Shown here piece after piece: positions 49,400 to 58,856 of a DNA stretch of 64,000 bases. Source of the DNA: Streptomyces sp. P3 (lineage in GTDB: Bacteria > Actinomycetota > Actinomycetes > Streptomycetales > Streptomycetaceae). The stretch lies in contig JAFEKX020000001.1 in the NCBI GenBank assembly GCA_016893485.2, forward strand, positions 3,596,001-3,660,000, in the 5' to 3' direction. Position 1 is the first letter of the stretch, and the number at the start of each line of letters is the position of its first letter. The position numbers were made by a program, and so were the translations under genes. The notes beneath the pieces were generated by a model. It saw only the letters and a list, made by a program, of their open reading frames with translations. It had not been told where the DNA came from and searched no databases.

Positions 49400-49903
49400 T
49401 CACGTCACCACGAGGGGTTCCGCGTGTTGTTGGTCGGAACGCTCCTGACCGGAGGAACCCGATGACGCGGGGTCCGGCGTCGAATCCCCGTCCTGTGTCT
49501 CCCAGTTGGGCTCGGGGCGGGGCGGAGAGGCCGCCGTCTCCTGCCTGTTGGCCCGGCGGAAGGCCGAGGTGCCACGCGCCAGGTCGTGGCCGATCGCCAC
49601 GGCGTCGATGTCCGCCGAGGACCAGTTCGGCTGGCCCTCGCGCACTTCCGCCCGCACCTTGAGCCGGCCCTGGACGACGACGGGGTCGCCGACCGACAGC
49701 GACGCGGCCACGTTCGTGGCCAGTTGGCGGTTGGCCCACACGGTGAAGAAGCTGGTGTGGCCGTCCGTCCACACGCTCTTCTCGCGGTCGAAGTACCGCG
49801 CGGTCACCGCCAGTCGGAACCGCGCCGACGGTCCCGTCGCCAGGTCCCGGTACATCGGCGGGGTCGCCACATTGCCGACCGCGCAGATCGTGGTGTCGTT
49901 CAT
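49400..49903 (-). CDS. ssbB: Single-stranded DNA-binding protein SsbB
   Basis: About 167 residues from ATG 49903, GGGAGGG upstream. OB fold: MNDTTICAVGNVATPPMYRD, RFRLAVTARYFDREKSVWTD, FFTVWANRQLATNVAASLSV then GDPVVVQGRLKVRAEV. A disordered tail follows, ending QQHAEPLVVT. It lacks the acidic DDIPF tip that recruits replication enzymes in the main SSB. In S. coelicolor the SsbB paralogue is needed for chromosome segregation in sporulation rather than growth. It lies downstream of dynA-dynB, on the same strand. Confidence 0.88.
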   Translation of the reverse strand: MNDTTICAVGNVATPPMYRDLATGPSARFRLAVTARYFDREKSVWTDGHTSFFTVWANRQLATNVAASLSVGDPVVVQGRLKVRAEVREGQPNWSSADIDAVAIGHDLARGTSAFRRANRQETAASPPRPEPNWETQDGDSTPDPASSGSSGQERSDQQHAEPLVVT

Positions 49904-50140
49904 CGCTCGTCCCTCCCTGTCCCGGCCCCGCGAGGCCGGGCGGAAACGCGTACGGGCCCGTCCCGTACGGCTGCAGTCAGACTGCCTCCGCCGAGCCGGA
50001 CCCGCTGAGCGCTGTGCACCACCGCCCACCTGTGGAAAACCGCGTCACCCGCACGAGGGAACGACGTCCGGGGTCAACGTGCCGTACCCCCGCCCCGTTC
50101 GGCCGAGCCCCTTCGGCCGACCCCGTTCACCCGCCTCGCC
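49904..50140. other. ssbB leader region
   Basis: 237 bases between dynB and ssbB. TGTGGAAAA at 50031-50039 resembles a DnaA box (one base off the TGTGGATAA form). A GC-rich imperfect hairpin lies near 49921-49970 (CCGTACGG flanks). It suggests ssbB has its own promoter besides read-through from dynAB. Confidence 0.4.
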
Positions 50141-52136
50141 TCACCCGACGCCCGCCCCCGTGACCCGCGCGTACTGCTCCCGCACCTCCCGGTACCGCAG
50201 CAGCTCCGCGGCCAGCGGGTCGAGCACCGGGCCCGGCCGCAGCCCGCCGCCGCCTCCCGCAAGCGGCGTTCCGCGTCGAGGCCGTAGCGCCGGGCGGGGC
50301 CGCGGGCCGCCAGGCGGCAGCTCCACTCGACGAGCGGGCCGCCGACGATGCCGGCCACCATCAGCAGCACCGGCACGCCCAGGTTCGGCGTCATGAACCC
50401 GATGATCTGGCCCAACAACCACAGCCCGCCGACGACTTGGAGGATCGTCATCGACGCCTGCGCCAGAACGGCGGCGGGCCACCACCCCGGACGCGGCGGG
50501 CGCCCGACCGGCAGCCCGGCCCGCGCCGCCAGCTCGTCCAGCGCCTCGGGCAGCCCCTGCGACCCGCGTACGGCCGCCTCCCGCACCGCCTGTGCCCACG
50601 GCGCCGGCAGTCCGCGGGAGGCTCGGTCGGCGACGGTGCGGACCGCCTGTTCGACGCGCTGGCGTGCCGTTGCCTCCTCGTCGGCCTGGGCGCGGACGGG
50701 CAGTCGTCCGGTGGTGGGTTCGCGCCGGTCGTTGTACCAGCGCCACAGCCGCAGCCAGGGCGTCCCGCACGCGCGGTTGGCGTTGCGCAGCCAGGCGCGT
50801 TCGGCCGCCTCCCCGCCGCGGTCGCGCCCACCGAGTCCGCGAGCCGCGCGGCGAACTCGTCCCGCGCCTCCTCGCTGAGCCCGGTGCGCCGCCCCGTGAC
50901 GTAGACGGGCCGCAGTCTCCAGGCGGCCGCGTCGACATCGGCTGAAATTCGCCGTGCGGCGGCTCCACGATCCGCCACGAACTGGCCCAGAACCTCGCGC
51001 AGTTCCGGGATGCCGTCCCCGGTGAGCGCGGACAGGGAGAGCACGGTGGCGCCGGGTTCGCCGTACTCCCCCAGGGCGATGCCGTCCTCGTCCAGGAGGC
51101 GTCGGAGATCGTCGAGGACCTGGTCGGCTGCTTCCCGGGGAGGCGGTCGATCTGGTTGAGGACGACGAACATGACCTCCGCGTGGCCCGCCATCGGCCGC
51201 AGATAGCGCTCATGGAGGATCGCGTCGGCGTACTTCTCCGGGTCGACGACCCAGATGACCGCGTCCACGAGGGCCAGCACCCGGTCCACCTGCTCGCGGT
51301 GCGCGACGGCCGCCGAGTCGTGGTCGGGCAGGTCCACCAGGACGAGCCCGCGCAGCTGGGCCTCCATCTCGGCGCTCTGCAGGGGGCGTCGGCGCAGCCG
51401 TCCCGGGATGCCGAGCCGGTCGATGAGGGTGGCCGCGCCGTCGCTCCAGCTGCACGCGATGGGCGCGGCGGTGGTGGGCCGTCGTACGCCCGTCTCCGAA
51501 ATGGCCACTCCGGCGAGCGAGTTGAACAGCTGGGACTTGCCGCTGCCGGTGGCGCCGGCGATGGCGACCACGGTGTGCTGCCCGGAGAGCCTGCGCCGCG
51601 CGGCCGCCTCGTCGAGGACCCGTCCCGCCTCTGCGAGGGTGCCGCTGTCGAGCCGGGTGCGGGAGAGCCCCACGAGTTCCCGCAGGGCGTCGAGACGCGA
51701 GCGCAGCGGCCCGTCGTACGCCAACGGGGCCGGGACGTGCGGGACATGCGAGGCGTGGGCCGCCTGCGCACGGGAGGCCCGGATCTCCAGGGCGGCGGCC
51801 TGCTGCGCGGCGGTGGTCTCGTTGACCCGTCGCGCGATCAGCCCGTCGTCCCAGGACCCGGTCGCTTCCTCGGGGTCCACCGGGTCCGCGGAAGCCTTGG
51901 ACTCCGTACGGCCGGAGCCCCCGGCGTCGGACGGCACGCGCGCGTGGTCGTTGTTGTCCTTCAGGTCGCTCGCCTCCTCCGTGTGGTCTACGGGTGGACG
52001 GTTACCGGGAGTCGCGTCCGGATCGCCCTCTCCGGGGAGGTGTTGTCGCGGTGGTCGTCCTGGGGGCGACCGCGTCCCCGTTGCGCTTGGCGTGGTCCAT
52101 CTCGTCCGTGTGGTCCTGGTCAGTGACGGCAGTCAC
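50141..52136 (-). CDS. dynB: Dynamin-like GTPase DynB
   Basis: About 667 residues. GTG 52136 (VTAVTDQDHTDEMDHAKRNG) follows the dynA AAGGAGAGGTGA end, giving start and ribosome site. A disordered N-terminus precedes the GTPase: G1 IAGATGSGKSQLFNSLAG, switch TTAAPIACSW, G3 DLPDHDS, G4 NQIDRL. Two hydrophobic helices near the C-terminus (WWPAAVLAQASMTILQVVGG; LGVPVLLMVAGIVGGPLVEW) anchor it in the membrane. In Streptomyces, DynA and DynB stabilise FtsZ ladders at sporulation septa. Apparent frameshifts near 52050, 51150, 50920, 50830 and 50245. Confidence 0.88.
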
Positions 52137-52139
52137 CGG

Positions 52140-53741
52140 TCACCTCTCCTTCTGCAGTACGGACAGCGCGGCGATGAGTTCGGCCTGGGGTTCGGGATGC
52201 ACTTCGAGGGCGTCGAGCGGGGCGAGCCGCCGTTCGCGTTCGGTGTGCACGACCCGGTCCAGGTGTTCGTTGAGCAGCCGTCCGGCCCGGTCGCGCAGCC
52301 GCAACGCCCCGTGGGCGCCGATCCGTTCGGCGAGTCCCTCGCCCGCGGAGCGTGCCCTGCGGCCGCCCAGCAGCGCGGTGGCGACCAGGGCGGCGACGAC
52401 CTCGGCGTCGGGCGCGACGCTCCGGTCGAGGTCGCCGACCTCCTCCTCGGCGAACTCCTCCAGCTCGCGCCGCCACCGCCGTACGGCCATCCCGATGCGG
52501 TGTTCGGCGCTCTCCAACGAGGTGTCGCGTTCGGTGAGTTCGGGGCACCGGCGGCGGGTTCGCGCCGCCAGGCGTCGTCCACGCGCTCGTCGGCGGCCGT
52601 GACGGCGCACAGCAGGAGGGCGGCGAGGCTCTCCGCGAGGGCGTCGAGCAGTTCACCGGCGGAGCAGTCGAGCGGGAAGGCGCGCCAGCGCTTCAGCGCG
52701 TCCCCGGCGAGCACGGCCCCGGCCTGCAGACGGCCCCGCACACGGGCGTGCTCGCTGTCGTACGCCCCGTCGACGGCGGCCGTGAGCCGGAGCGCGGCGG
52801 CGTACTGGGCGGCGGCGGCGCCGGCCAGTTCGGGCATCCGCGACTTGAGGGAGTCGAGGACGCCGTAGGCCGTGCGGGCCATGGACTCGTTCCGGGCGCC
52901 GGGGTCCTGGGCCTGCTGGACGAGCCAGCTGCGCAGGGTGGCCACGGCGCTGGCCGGAAGCAGCCCACCACCCCAGGCGGATTCGGGCAGTTCGGGCACC
53001 GTGAAGCGGGGTACGTCGCCGAGGCCGGCCTTGGCGAGGAGGGCGCCGTACTGCCGTGAGACCTCGGAGACCACCTGGTGGGGCACCCGGTCGAGAACGG
53101 TGACCAGGGTCGCGTTGTGCTCCTTGGCCGTGCGCAGCAGATGCCAGGGCACGGCGTCGGCGTAGCGGGCGGCGGTGGTGACCATGACCCGATGTCGGCC
53201 GCGCAGATGAGTTCGGCGGCCAGCACGCGGTTGTCGGCCACCAGGGAGTCGATGTCGGGCGCGTCCAGGAGGGCGATTCCGCGCGGGAGGCTGTCGGCGG
53301 TCTCGATCCGCAGCACGCGCATACCGTCCTCACCGGGGAGGAGCAACTCGTCCCCGGGTCCTGATGGGGCACCCACACGCGGGTGAGGTCGGGCAGCACC
53401 CGCATGCCGCTGAACCAGTGATGGTCCTCCGGATGGCAGACGAGCACCGGGGTGCGGGTCGTCGGCCGCAGCACGCCGGCCTCGCTGACCCGGCGCCCGA
53501 CAAGGGAGTTGACGAGGGTCGACTTCCCCGCGCCGGTGGAGCCGCCGACGACGGCCAGCAGGGGCGCTTCGGGTTCTTTCAGGCGGGGCACCAGATAGTC
53601 GTCGAGCTGGGCGAGCAGTTCGTCGCGGTTGGCACGCGCGCGTGGAGCCCCCGCCAGGGGCAGCGGGAAGCGTGCGGCGGCGACACGGTCGCGCAGGGCG
53701 GAGAGTGCGTCGAGCAGCTGAGGCCGTACGTCCAAGGTCAC
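52140..53741 (-). CDS. dynA: Dynamin-like GTPase DynA
   Basis: About 535 residues from GTG 53741 (VTLDVRPQLLDALSALRDRV). GTPase: G1 VVGGSTGAGKSTLVNSLVG, RPTTRTPVLVCHPEDHHWF, G3 LLDAPDIDS, G4 TVLDRVPH. A long helical stalk follows (SMARTAYGVLDSLKSRMPEL; TERDTSLESAEHRIGMAVRR), ending AELIAALSVLQKER. No membrane helix, so it presumably acts as the soluble partner of DynB. Apparent frameshifts near 53360, 53190 and 52555. No ribosome site before the start, so the mRNA may be leaderless. Confidence 0.87.
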
Positions 53742-53974
53742 CACATGTGAAGAATGCCCAATTTTGGGGAATTCTGAAGCATATGAGCATGCCTGCGCGC
53801 CGACAGAACACAACGGACGGAAGGGATGACTGGGGCACGGGCACAGTCCAGGCATAACGAGTGCACAACACCCGTGGCGCCGGGCACTAAAAGCGATGCA
53901 CGATTCGTACCTGCCTGCGATTATCAGGACCGCTTCACTGAACCTCCACATCGAGCCACGGAGGTGAAGCAACA

Positions 53975-54007
53975 GGGACAAGGACCCGGGAGCCCTATCC
54001 TTGTCCC
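53975..54007. promoter_or_regulatory. 10-bp perfect hairpin upstream of tRNA-Arg
   Basis: GGGACAAGGA (53975-53984) pairs with TCCTTGTCCC (53998-54007) over a 13-base loop. It is about 60 bases before the tRNA. The rest of 53742-54066 has no supported gene; it should hold the dynA promoter (minus) and the tRNA promoter (plus). Confidence 0.55.
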
Positions 54008-54066
54008 CGGCAACGTCACGGACCGGCCCACACCCGGGCACACCACGACCGAGGCCACCACACCCG

Positions 54067-54138
54067 GCCCCCGTAGCTCAGTGGATAGAGCAGGCGCCTT
54101 CTAAGCGCTTGGCCGCAGGTTCGAGTCCTGCCGGGGCG
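54067..54138 (+). tRNA. tRNA-Arg, anticodon TCT
   Basis: Cloverleaf by eye: acceptor GCCCCCG (54067-54073), D-arm GCTC...GAGC, anticodon stem GGCGC/GCGCT with loop CTTCTAA (anticodon TCT, reading AGA), five-base variable loop, T-arm GCAGG-TTCGAGT-CCTGC. The 3' acceptor reads CGGGGC; CGGGGGC is expected, so one G appears missing near 54132-54136. CCA is not encoded. Decodes a rare codon in this high-GC genome. Confidence 0.88.
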
Positions 54139-54225
54139 CACACACCTTCTGACCGGCGGGATCGGGCAGGGGGCTTTTATGTCCACCTCCCACAGCGCTT
54201 GTGGCCGAGCAACCTCCGCAGCCCC

Positions 54226-54881
54226 TCAGTGGCGGAGTTCCGCCTCCCACTCCTCCCGAGGCCGGCGATGCACGTCGGCGAAGGCCCCGGCGACGGCTTC
54301 CGGGGCGAGGCGGGGATCGCCGCCCCCGATCTGCCCGTCGATGGTCACGGTGGTCACCTGGACCTCACCGCCCCGCTGCTCCTCGTGCAGCGCCTGGACG
54401 TACGCGCGCAGCGCCGCCTTGCCGAGGGACAGGGAGGTGTAGAGCGGCGACGGACGCACGGCCAGGGAGCCGCCGGTGAAGAGCAGGGTCCCCGGCCGCC
54501 GTCGAGCAGCGGCAGCACGGTCCGCGCCGCGACCACCGCACCGGTGACGTTGACCGCGAAGGCGCGGGCGAGCTGCTCGGCGTCGAGTCCGGTCGGGGTG
54601 TCCTGGACCAGCTGGGCGGCGTTGTAGACGAGCACGGAGGGTGCCCCGAGGTCGTGCGCGGCCGCTCGCAGCGCGGCCTGGAGGGCGTCCGCGTCCGCGA
54701 CGTCGGCCTGGTAGGCGTGTGCCGTGCCGTCCGGGGTGGCCACCTCGGCGGAGAGCGCGGTCAGGCGCTCGATGTCCCGGCCGAACAGCGCGACCTGGTG
54801 TCCCTCGGCGGCGAAGGCCCGCGCGAGGGCGAGTCCGAGGCCGGGCCCGACCCCGACGATCAGAGCGGTTCCCTCGGTCAT
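54226..54881 (-). CDS. Short-chain dehydrogenase/reductase family protein
   Basis: About 218 residues from ATG 54881, AAAGGAG upstream. The cofactor motif is GVGPGLGLALARAF (a GxGxGLG variant of TGxxxGIG). NAAQL replaces the usual NNAG. In the active-site helix the Lys of SLGKAALRA is present, but the residue four positions before it is Leu; the only nearby Tyr (LYTSLSLGK) is seven before. Either the loop is shifted or the catalytic Tyr is absent. One apparent frameshift near 54492, close to this region but before it. Confidence 0.78.
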
Positions 54882-55103
54882 TCCGGCTCCTTTGGTCACG
54901 GTGGTTCCTTCCGGAGGTACTCAGGCCGATGCTGACCTGATCTCCCCATGTTTCGACACGGTTTCCGATACGTCCCGGTGGATACGTAATGGTCAAGACT
55001 TGGCCCCACCCGCTTGTGGCGTCCGCCAAGGCGCCCGATCATTGGCCGAATTCCACCCCTCCCCGCCCCCCCGTACCGTCCCCACTACCCTCAGGAGCCC
55101 CCG

Positions 55104-56641
55104 GTGGCCGCTGGTCAGATCGACTCCGGGCCGGCCGGCGCGCCGACCGCCGCCCAGACCGAGCGGGAGAAGCTGCGCAAGCACTTCGGCCGTTTCGACA
55201 TCCTGTTCTTCCTCCTGTGCACGATCGTCGGCGTCGACACGATCGGCACGGTGGCCTCCTCCGGCGCCGAGGCCTTCACCTGGCTCATCGTGCTGGCCGC
55301 GGTGTTCTTCATCCCCTCGGCGCTGCTGATCGCGGAGCTCGGCGCCGCGTTCCCGGAGGAGGGCGGCCCCTACATCTGGACCAGCCGCGCCTTCGGCCGC
55401 CTCGCGGGCGCCGTCAACAACTTCCTGTACTGGATCACCAACCCGGTCTGGCTCGGCGGCACCCTCGCCGTCTCCGCCGTGACGGCGTACACGACCTTCT
55501 TCAACGACGGCAAGGACCTCAGCACCCCGGCCTTCTACGTCTTCGCCCTCGTCTTCATCTGGGTGGGCGTCCTCGCCGCGATCCTCTCCTTCGACGTCGG
55601 CAAGTGGATCCCCACCGTCGGCGCCTGGAGCCGCTTCGTCCTCCTCGGCCTCTTCACGATCACGGTCGTCATCTACGGCATCAAGCACGGCCTGCACGGC
55701 TTCGGCCCCGGCGACTTCTCCCCGACCTACGTGGGCTTCGTCGGCCTGGTCCCCGTCCTGATGTTCAACTACGTCGGCTTCGAACTCCCCAACACCGCGG
55801 GCGACGAGATGACCGACGCCCAGAAGGACGTCCCCTTCGCGATCTTCCGCAGCGCCGCCCTCGCCGTCCTCCTCTACGCCCTCCCCATCCTCGGCATCCT
55901 CCTCGTCCTCCCGGTCAAGGCCATCACGGGCCTCGGCGGCTTCCTCGACGCGATCCGCCAGGTCTTCACCGTCTACGGCGGTGACGTGACCGCCGACGGC
56001 ACCGTCACCAGCAGCGGCGCGGGCACGGTCCTCGGGGACATCGCCGCGGTCCTGTTCATCCTCACGGTGCTGTCCTCCGGCGTCACCTGGGTCATGGGGT
56101 CCGACCGCGCCCTCGCCGTCTCCGGCTACGACGGCGCCGCACCGCGCTTCCTCGGCGTCATCTCCAGCCGCTTCGGCACACCGGTCCGGGTCAACATCCT
56201 CAGCGGCCTGGTCTCCACCCTGGTCCTGGTGCTGGCCCACCAGCTCACCAACGGCAGCGCGGCGAAGCTCTTCGGCGCGGTCCTCGGGCTCGCCGTGTCC
56301 ACCACGCTGGTCAGCTACCTGGGCATCTTCCCGGCCCTCGCGGTGCTGCGCCGCAAGGCCCCGGACGTGCCCCGCCCCTACAAGGCGCCCTTCCCCGCAC
56401 CATCAGCACGGTCCTCACCGTCCTGATCCTGTTCGCCAGCGTGCAGTTGGTCGCGCCGGGATTCGGCGACCACTGGTTCGGCGGCGACTACGCCCCGGAC
56501 GGCTGGACCCACGCCGAGCGCTGGAAGTACCTGCTGACGGAGGCCGTACCGCTGCTCGGGTTCATGCTGCTTGGCGTCCTCTTCTGGGTCCTGGGCAAGC
56601 CGACCCGCACGGCCAACTCGCTCTCGCTCAGCAAGGAGTAG
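55104..56641 (+). CDS. APC-family amino acid permease
   Basis: About 512 residues from GTG 55104 (CAGGAG at 55092-55097). Twelve or so helices of the APC fold; the cytoplasmic start (AQTEREKLRKHFGRFDILFF) and first helices (LCTIVGVDTIGTVASSGAEA; ELGAAFPEEGGPYIWTSRAF) are characteristic, as is NYVGFELPNTAGDEMTD. Probably imports an amino acid or amine by cation symport. One apparent frameshift near 56402 (C5 read as C4). The next gene starts 40 bases later and may be cotranscribed. Confidence 0.88.
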
Positions 56642-56681
56642 CGTTCCGGACGATCACCGGGAACCTACCCAAGGAACTGCC

Positions 56682-57641
56682 GTGCTCCTGCGCTGTGTTG
56701 TCCTCGACGACTACCAAAACGTGGCGACCGACCTCGCCGACTGGTCGCCGCTCAAGGACACCGTGGAGGTCGTGAGCCTGCGTGAACACCTCGGCGACGA
56801 GGGCGAGTTGGCCGCCGCCCTCGCCACCGCCGACATCGTCGTCACCCTGCGCGAACGCGTCCCCTTCCCCGCCTCCCTCTTCGCCCGCCTCCCGCGTCTG
56901 AAGCTGCTGATCGCCTCCGGCATGCGCAACACGGTCGTCGACTACGCCGCCGCGCAGGCCCACGGCGTCACCGTCTGCGGCACGGCCGGCTCCTCGACCC
57001 CGCCCGTCGAACTGACCTGGGCCCTGCTGCTCGGCCTCGCCCGCGGGATCGTCGAGGAGGCCAACTCCCTGCGCGACGGCGGCCCTTGGCAGCAGACGGT
57101 CGGTGCCGACCTGCACGGCCGCACCCTCGGACTCCTCGGCCTCGGCAAGATCGGCAGCCGCGTCGCCCAGGTGGGCCTGGCCTTCGGCATGCGCGTCACG
57201 GCATGGAGCGAGAACCTCACGAAGGAGCGCGCGGACGAGGTCGGCGTCCAACTCGCCGCTTCCAAGGAGGAGTTGCTTACGACCGCCGACTTCGTCTCGG
57301 TCCACCTCGTTCTCGGCGACCGCACCCGCGGGCTCCTCGGCCCCGCCGAACTCGCCCTCCTCAAGCCGACGGCGTATCTGATCAACACCTCGCGCGCGGC
57401 GATCGTCGACCAGGACGCCCTGCTCACCGCCCTGCACGAGGGCCGCATCGCGGGTGCGGGCCTCGACGTCTTCGACACCGAACCCCTCCCCGCCGACCAC
57501 CCGCTCCGCACGGCACCCCGCCTGCTCGCGACACCCCACCTCGGGTACGTCTCGCGGGACAACTACACGACGTACTACGGCCAGGCGGTCGAGAACATCC
57601 AGGCCTACCTGGCGGGTTCACCCGTACGACAGCTGCCGTAG
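56682..57641 (+). CDS. D-2-hydroxyacid dehydrogenase
   Basis: 319 residues, intact, GTG 56682 with AAGGA upstream. NAD domain GLLGLGKIGSRVAQVGLAFG; the catalytic Arg is in LINTSRAAIVDQDALL, the Glu in AGAGLDVFDTEPLP and the His in ATPHLGYVS. Substrate not identifiable (phosphoglycerate-dehydrogenase-like group). The final codons VRQLP-stop form the first unit of a 30-bp tandem repeat. Confidence 0.9.
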   Translation: MLLRCVVLDDYQNVATDLADWSPLKDTVEVVSLREHLGDEGELAAALATADIVVTLRERVPFPASLFARLPRLKLLIASGMRNTVVDYAAAQAHGVTVCGTAGSSTPPVELTWALLLGLARGIVEEANSLRDGGPWQQTVGADLHGRTLGLLGLGKIGSRVAQVGLAFGMRVTAWSENLTKERADEVGVQLAASKEELLTTADFVSVHLVLGDRTRGLLGPAELALLKPTAYLINTSRAAIVDQDALLTALHEGRIAGAGLDVFDTEPLPADHPLRTAPRLLATPHLGYVSRDNYTTYYGQAVENIQAYLAGSPVRQLP

Positions 57642-57742
57642 AAACCACGGACCGTACGACAGCTGCCGTAGAAACCACGGACCGTACGACAGCTGTCGTA
57701 GAACCCACGGACCGTACGACAGCTGCCGTGGGAACAGCGGGT
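57623..57742. repeat. Four 30-bp tandem repeats spanning a stop codon
   Basis: Units at 57623-57652, 57653-57682, 57683-57712 and a diverged 57713-57742. Each begins CGTACGACAGCTG and the first three continue with (C/T)CGTAGAA, containing the gene's own TAG in the same frame. Units 1 and 2 are identical; unit 3 has two changes, unit 4 about six. The palindromic core CGACAGCTGTCG is perfect in unit 3. The array fills the gap to the converging DUF2087 gene. Confidence 0.92.
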
Positions 57743-58284
57743 CACGCGGCGGTCGGCCGCCGGTAGACGCCCTCGCTCCGGCGCAGGTGGTGGAGGTCCA
57801 CCAGGTAGCGCCGGAGCGTCACATGGTCGACCTCTCCGTCCTCGCACCAGGCGCGCAGCTTCTCGTTGACCGTGCGCTCGGGGTACTCGACGCCGGGTGC
57901 GAAGGTCTGCTCGGCGATGTGCTGGAGCACCACCTGCTTGCGGGTCCACTGGGCGGGGAGGCGGATGAGCCGGCCGCCCCGGACGAAGGTCCGCAGGATC
58001 ATGTCGGTGTGCTCGTCGCCGGTGACCGGGCCGGTCTCGACCGGCTCGGTGTCCTCGCGGGCGAGCTTCCTGAACAGGTCGTAGTCGACGCGGAGTTCGC
58101 CGTCGTCCATGGACTTCACCACGCCCTGTTCACGCAGCCGCAGGAGGGCGAGGGCCGTGCCCTTCGGGGTCAGGCCCGCCATCTCGGCGACCTGCTCGGA
58201 GGTCTCGGCGCCCAGGGCGACCGCCGCGAAGGCGCGCACCCGGTTCTGCTCGGCGAACAGACGGAACAGTTGGTCGGTTGCCAT
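57742..58284 (-). CDS. DUF2087-domain transcriptional regulator
   Basis: 180 residues, intact, ATG 58284. The N-terminal helix-turn-helix (RLFAEQNRVRAFAAVALGAE; EQVAEMAGLTPKGTALALLR) is ArsR-like. The C-terminal DUF2087 domain is RLPAQWTRKQVVLQHIAEQT, YPERTVNEKLRAWCEDG, DHVTLRRYLVDLHHLRRSEG. Such proteins are presumed regulators; target and ligand unknown. Confidence 0.85.
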   Translation of the reverse strand: MATDQLFRLFAEQNRVRAFAAVALGAETSEQVAEMAGLTPKGTALALLRLREQGVVKSMDDGELRVDYDLFRKLAREDTEPVETGPVTGDEHTDMILRTFVRGGRLIRLPAQWTRKQVVLQHIAEQTFAPGVEYPERTVNEKLRAWCEDGEVDHVTLRRYLVDLHHLRRSEGVYRRPTAA

Positions 58285-58480
58285 GGCCGGAGATTAGTGG
58301 ACATCCGGCCGCCGGGGCACCGGTTTTCCGGCCGCCGAACACCCGCTCCCAGCGCTCGAAGCCGTGTTCCCCAAGAGTGATCCCCACGTTCGCGCCGTTA
58401 CCAGCCATGCGCCGCCGCGTTGAACCCGGAGTGCGGTGGCGAGTCCTGCCGCCGTGCTCATCGAACCTAAGGAGAACGTG

Positions 58481-58780
58481 ATGTCTCGCATCGCGAAGGC
58501 GGCCGTGGTCGCCCTCGGCACGGGTGCCGTGGCGCTCAGCGGCGCCGGCCTGGCCATGGCTGACGCGGGCGCGCAGGGTGCGGCCGTCGGTTCGCCCGGC
58601 GTCCTGTCGGGCAACATCGTGCAGGTCCCGGTCCACATCCCGGTCAACGTCTGCGGCAACACGATCAGCGTGATCGGCCTGCTGAACCCGGCGTTCGGCA
58701 ACACCTGCGCCAACGTGAGCGGCCACGACAACCCCGGCCACCCCGGCCCGGGCTACGGCGGCAACGGCTACGGCCACTGA
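58481..58780 (+). CDS. chpG: Short chaplin, ChpG-like, with Gly/His-rich tail
   Basis: 99 residues, intact, ATG 58481 with AAGGAG upstream. A signal peptide (SRIAKAAVVALGTGAVALSG, cleavage near AMA-DAG) precedes one chaplin domain: GSPGVLSGNIVQVPVHIPVN, VCGNTISVIGLLNPAFGNTC, with its two Cys. Chaplins assemble into amyloid fibrils that make aerial hyphae and spores hydrophobic. The tail GHDNPGHPGPGYGGNGYGH is unusual and His/Gly-rich. Next to melC2, as chpG is in S. coelicolor. Confidence 0.85.
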   Translation: MSRIAKAAVVALGTGAVALSGAGLAMADAGAQGAAVGSPGVLSGNIVQVPVHIPVNVCGNTISVIGLLNPAFGNTCANVSGHDNPGHPGPGYGGNGYGH

Positions 58781-58807
58781 CCCGACCGCACCCGCGGACG
58801 TACGCGA

Positions 58808-58838
58808 AGAGCCCCGGCACCTCAGGCGCCGGGGCTCT
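58808..58838. terminator. Terminator between converging chaplin and melC2
   Basis: 11-bp perfect stem (AGAGCCCCGGC at 58808-58818, complement at 58828-58838), loop of nine. Lies 19 bases before the melC2 stop. Confidence 0.8.
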
Positions 58839-58856
58839 CCCCGTGTCCGCGACCGG

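Noticed and set aside
54067..54138. tRNA gene as integration site of a mobile element
   Set aside because: No integrase, no repeated tRNA 3' end, and housekeeping genes on both sides.
57623..57742. 30-bp repeats as a possible CRISPR or attachment site
   Set aside because: Units are directly adjacent without spacers and there is no integrase or mobile gene nearby; tandem duplication explains them.
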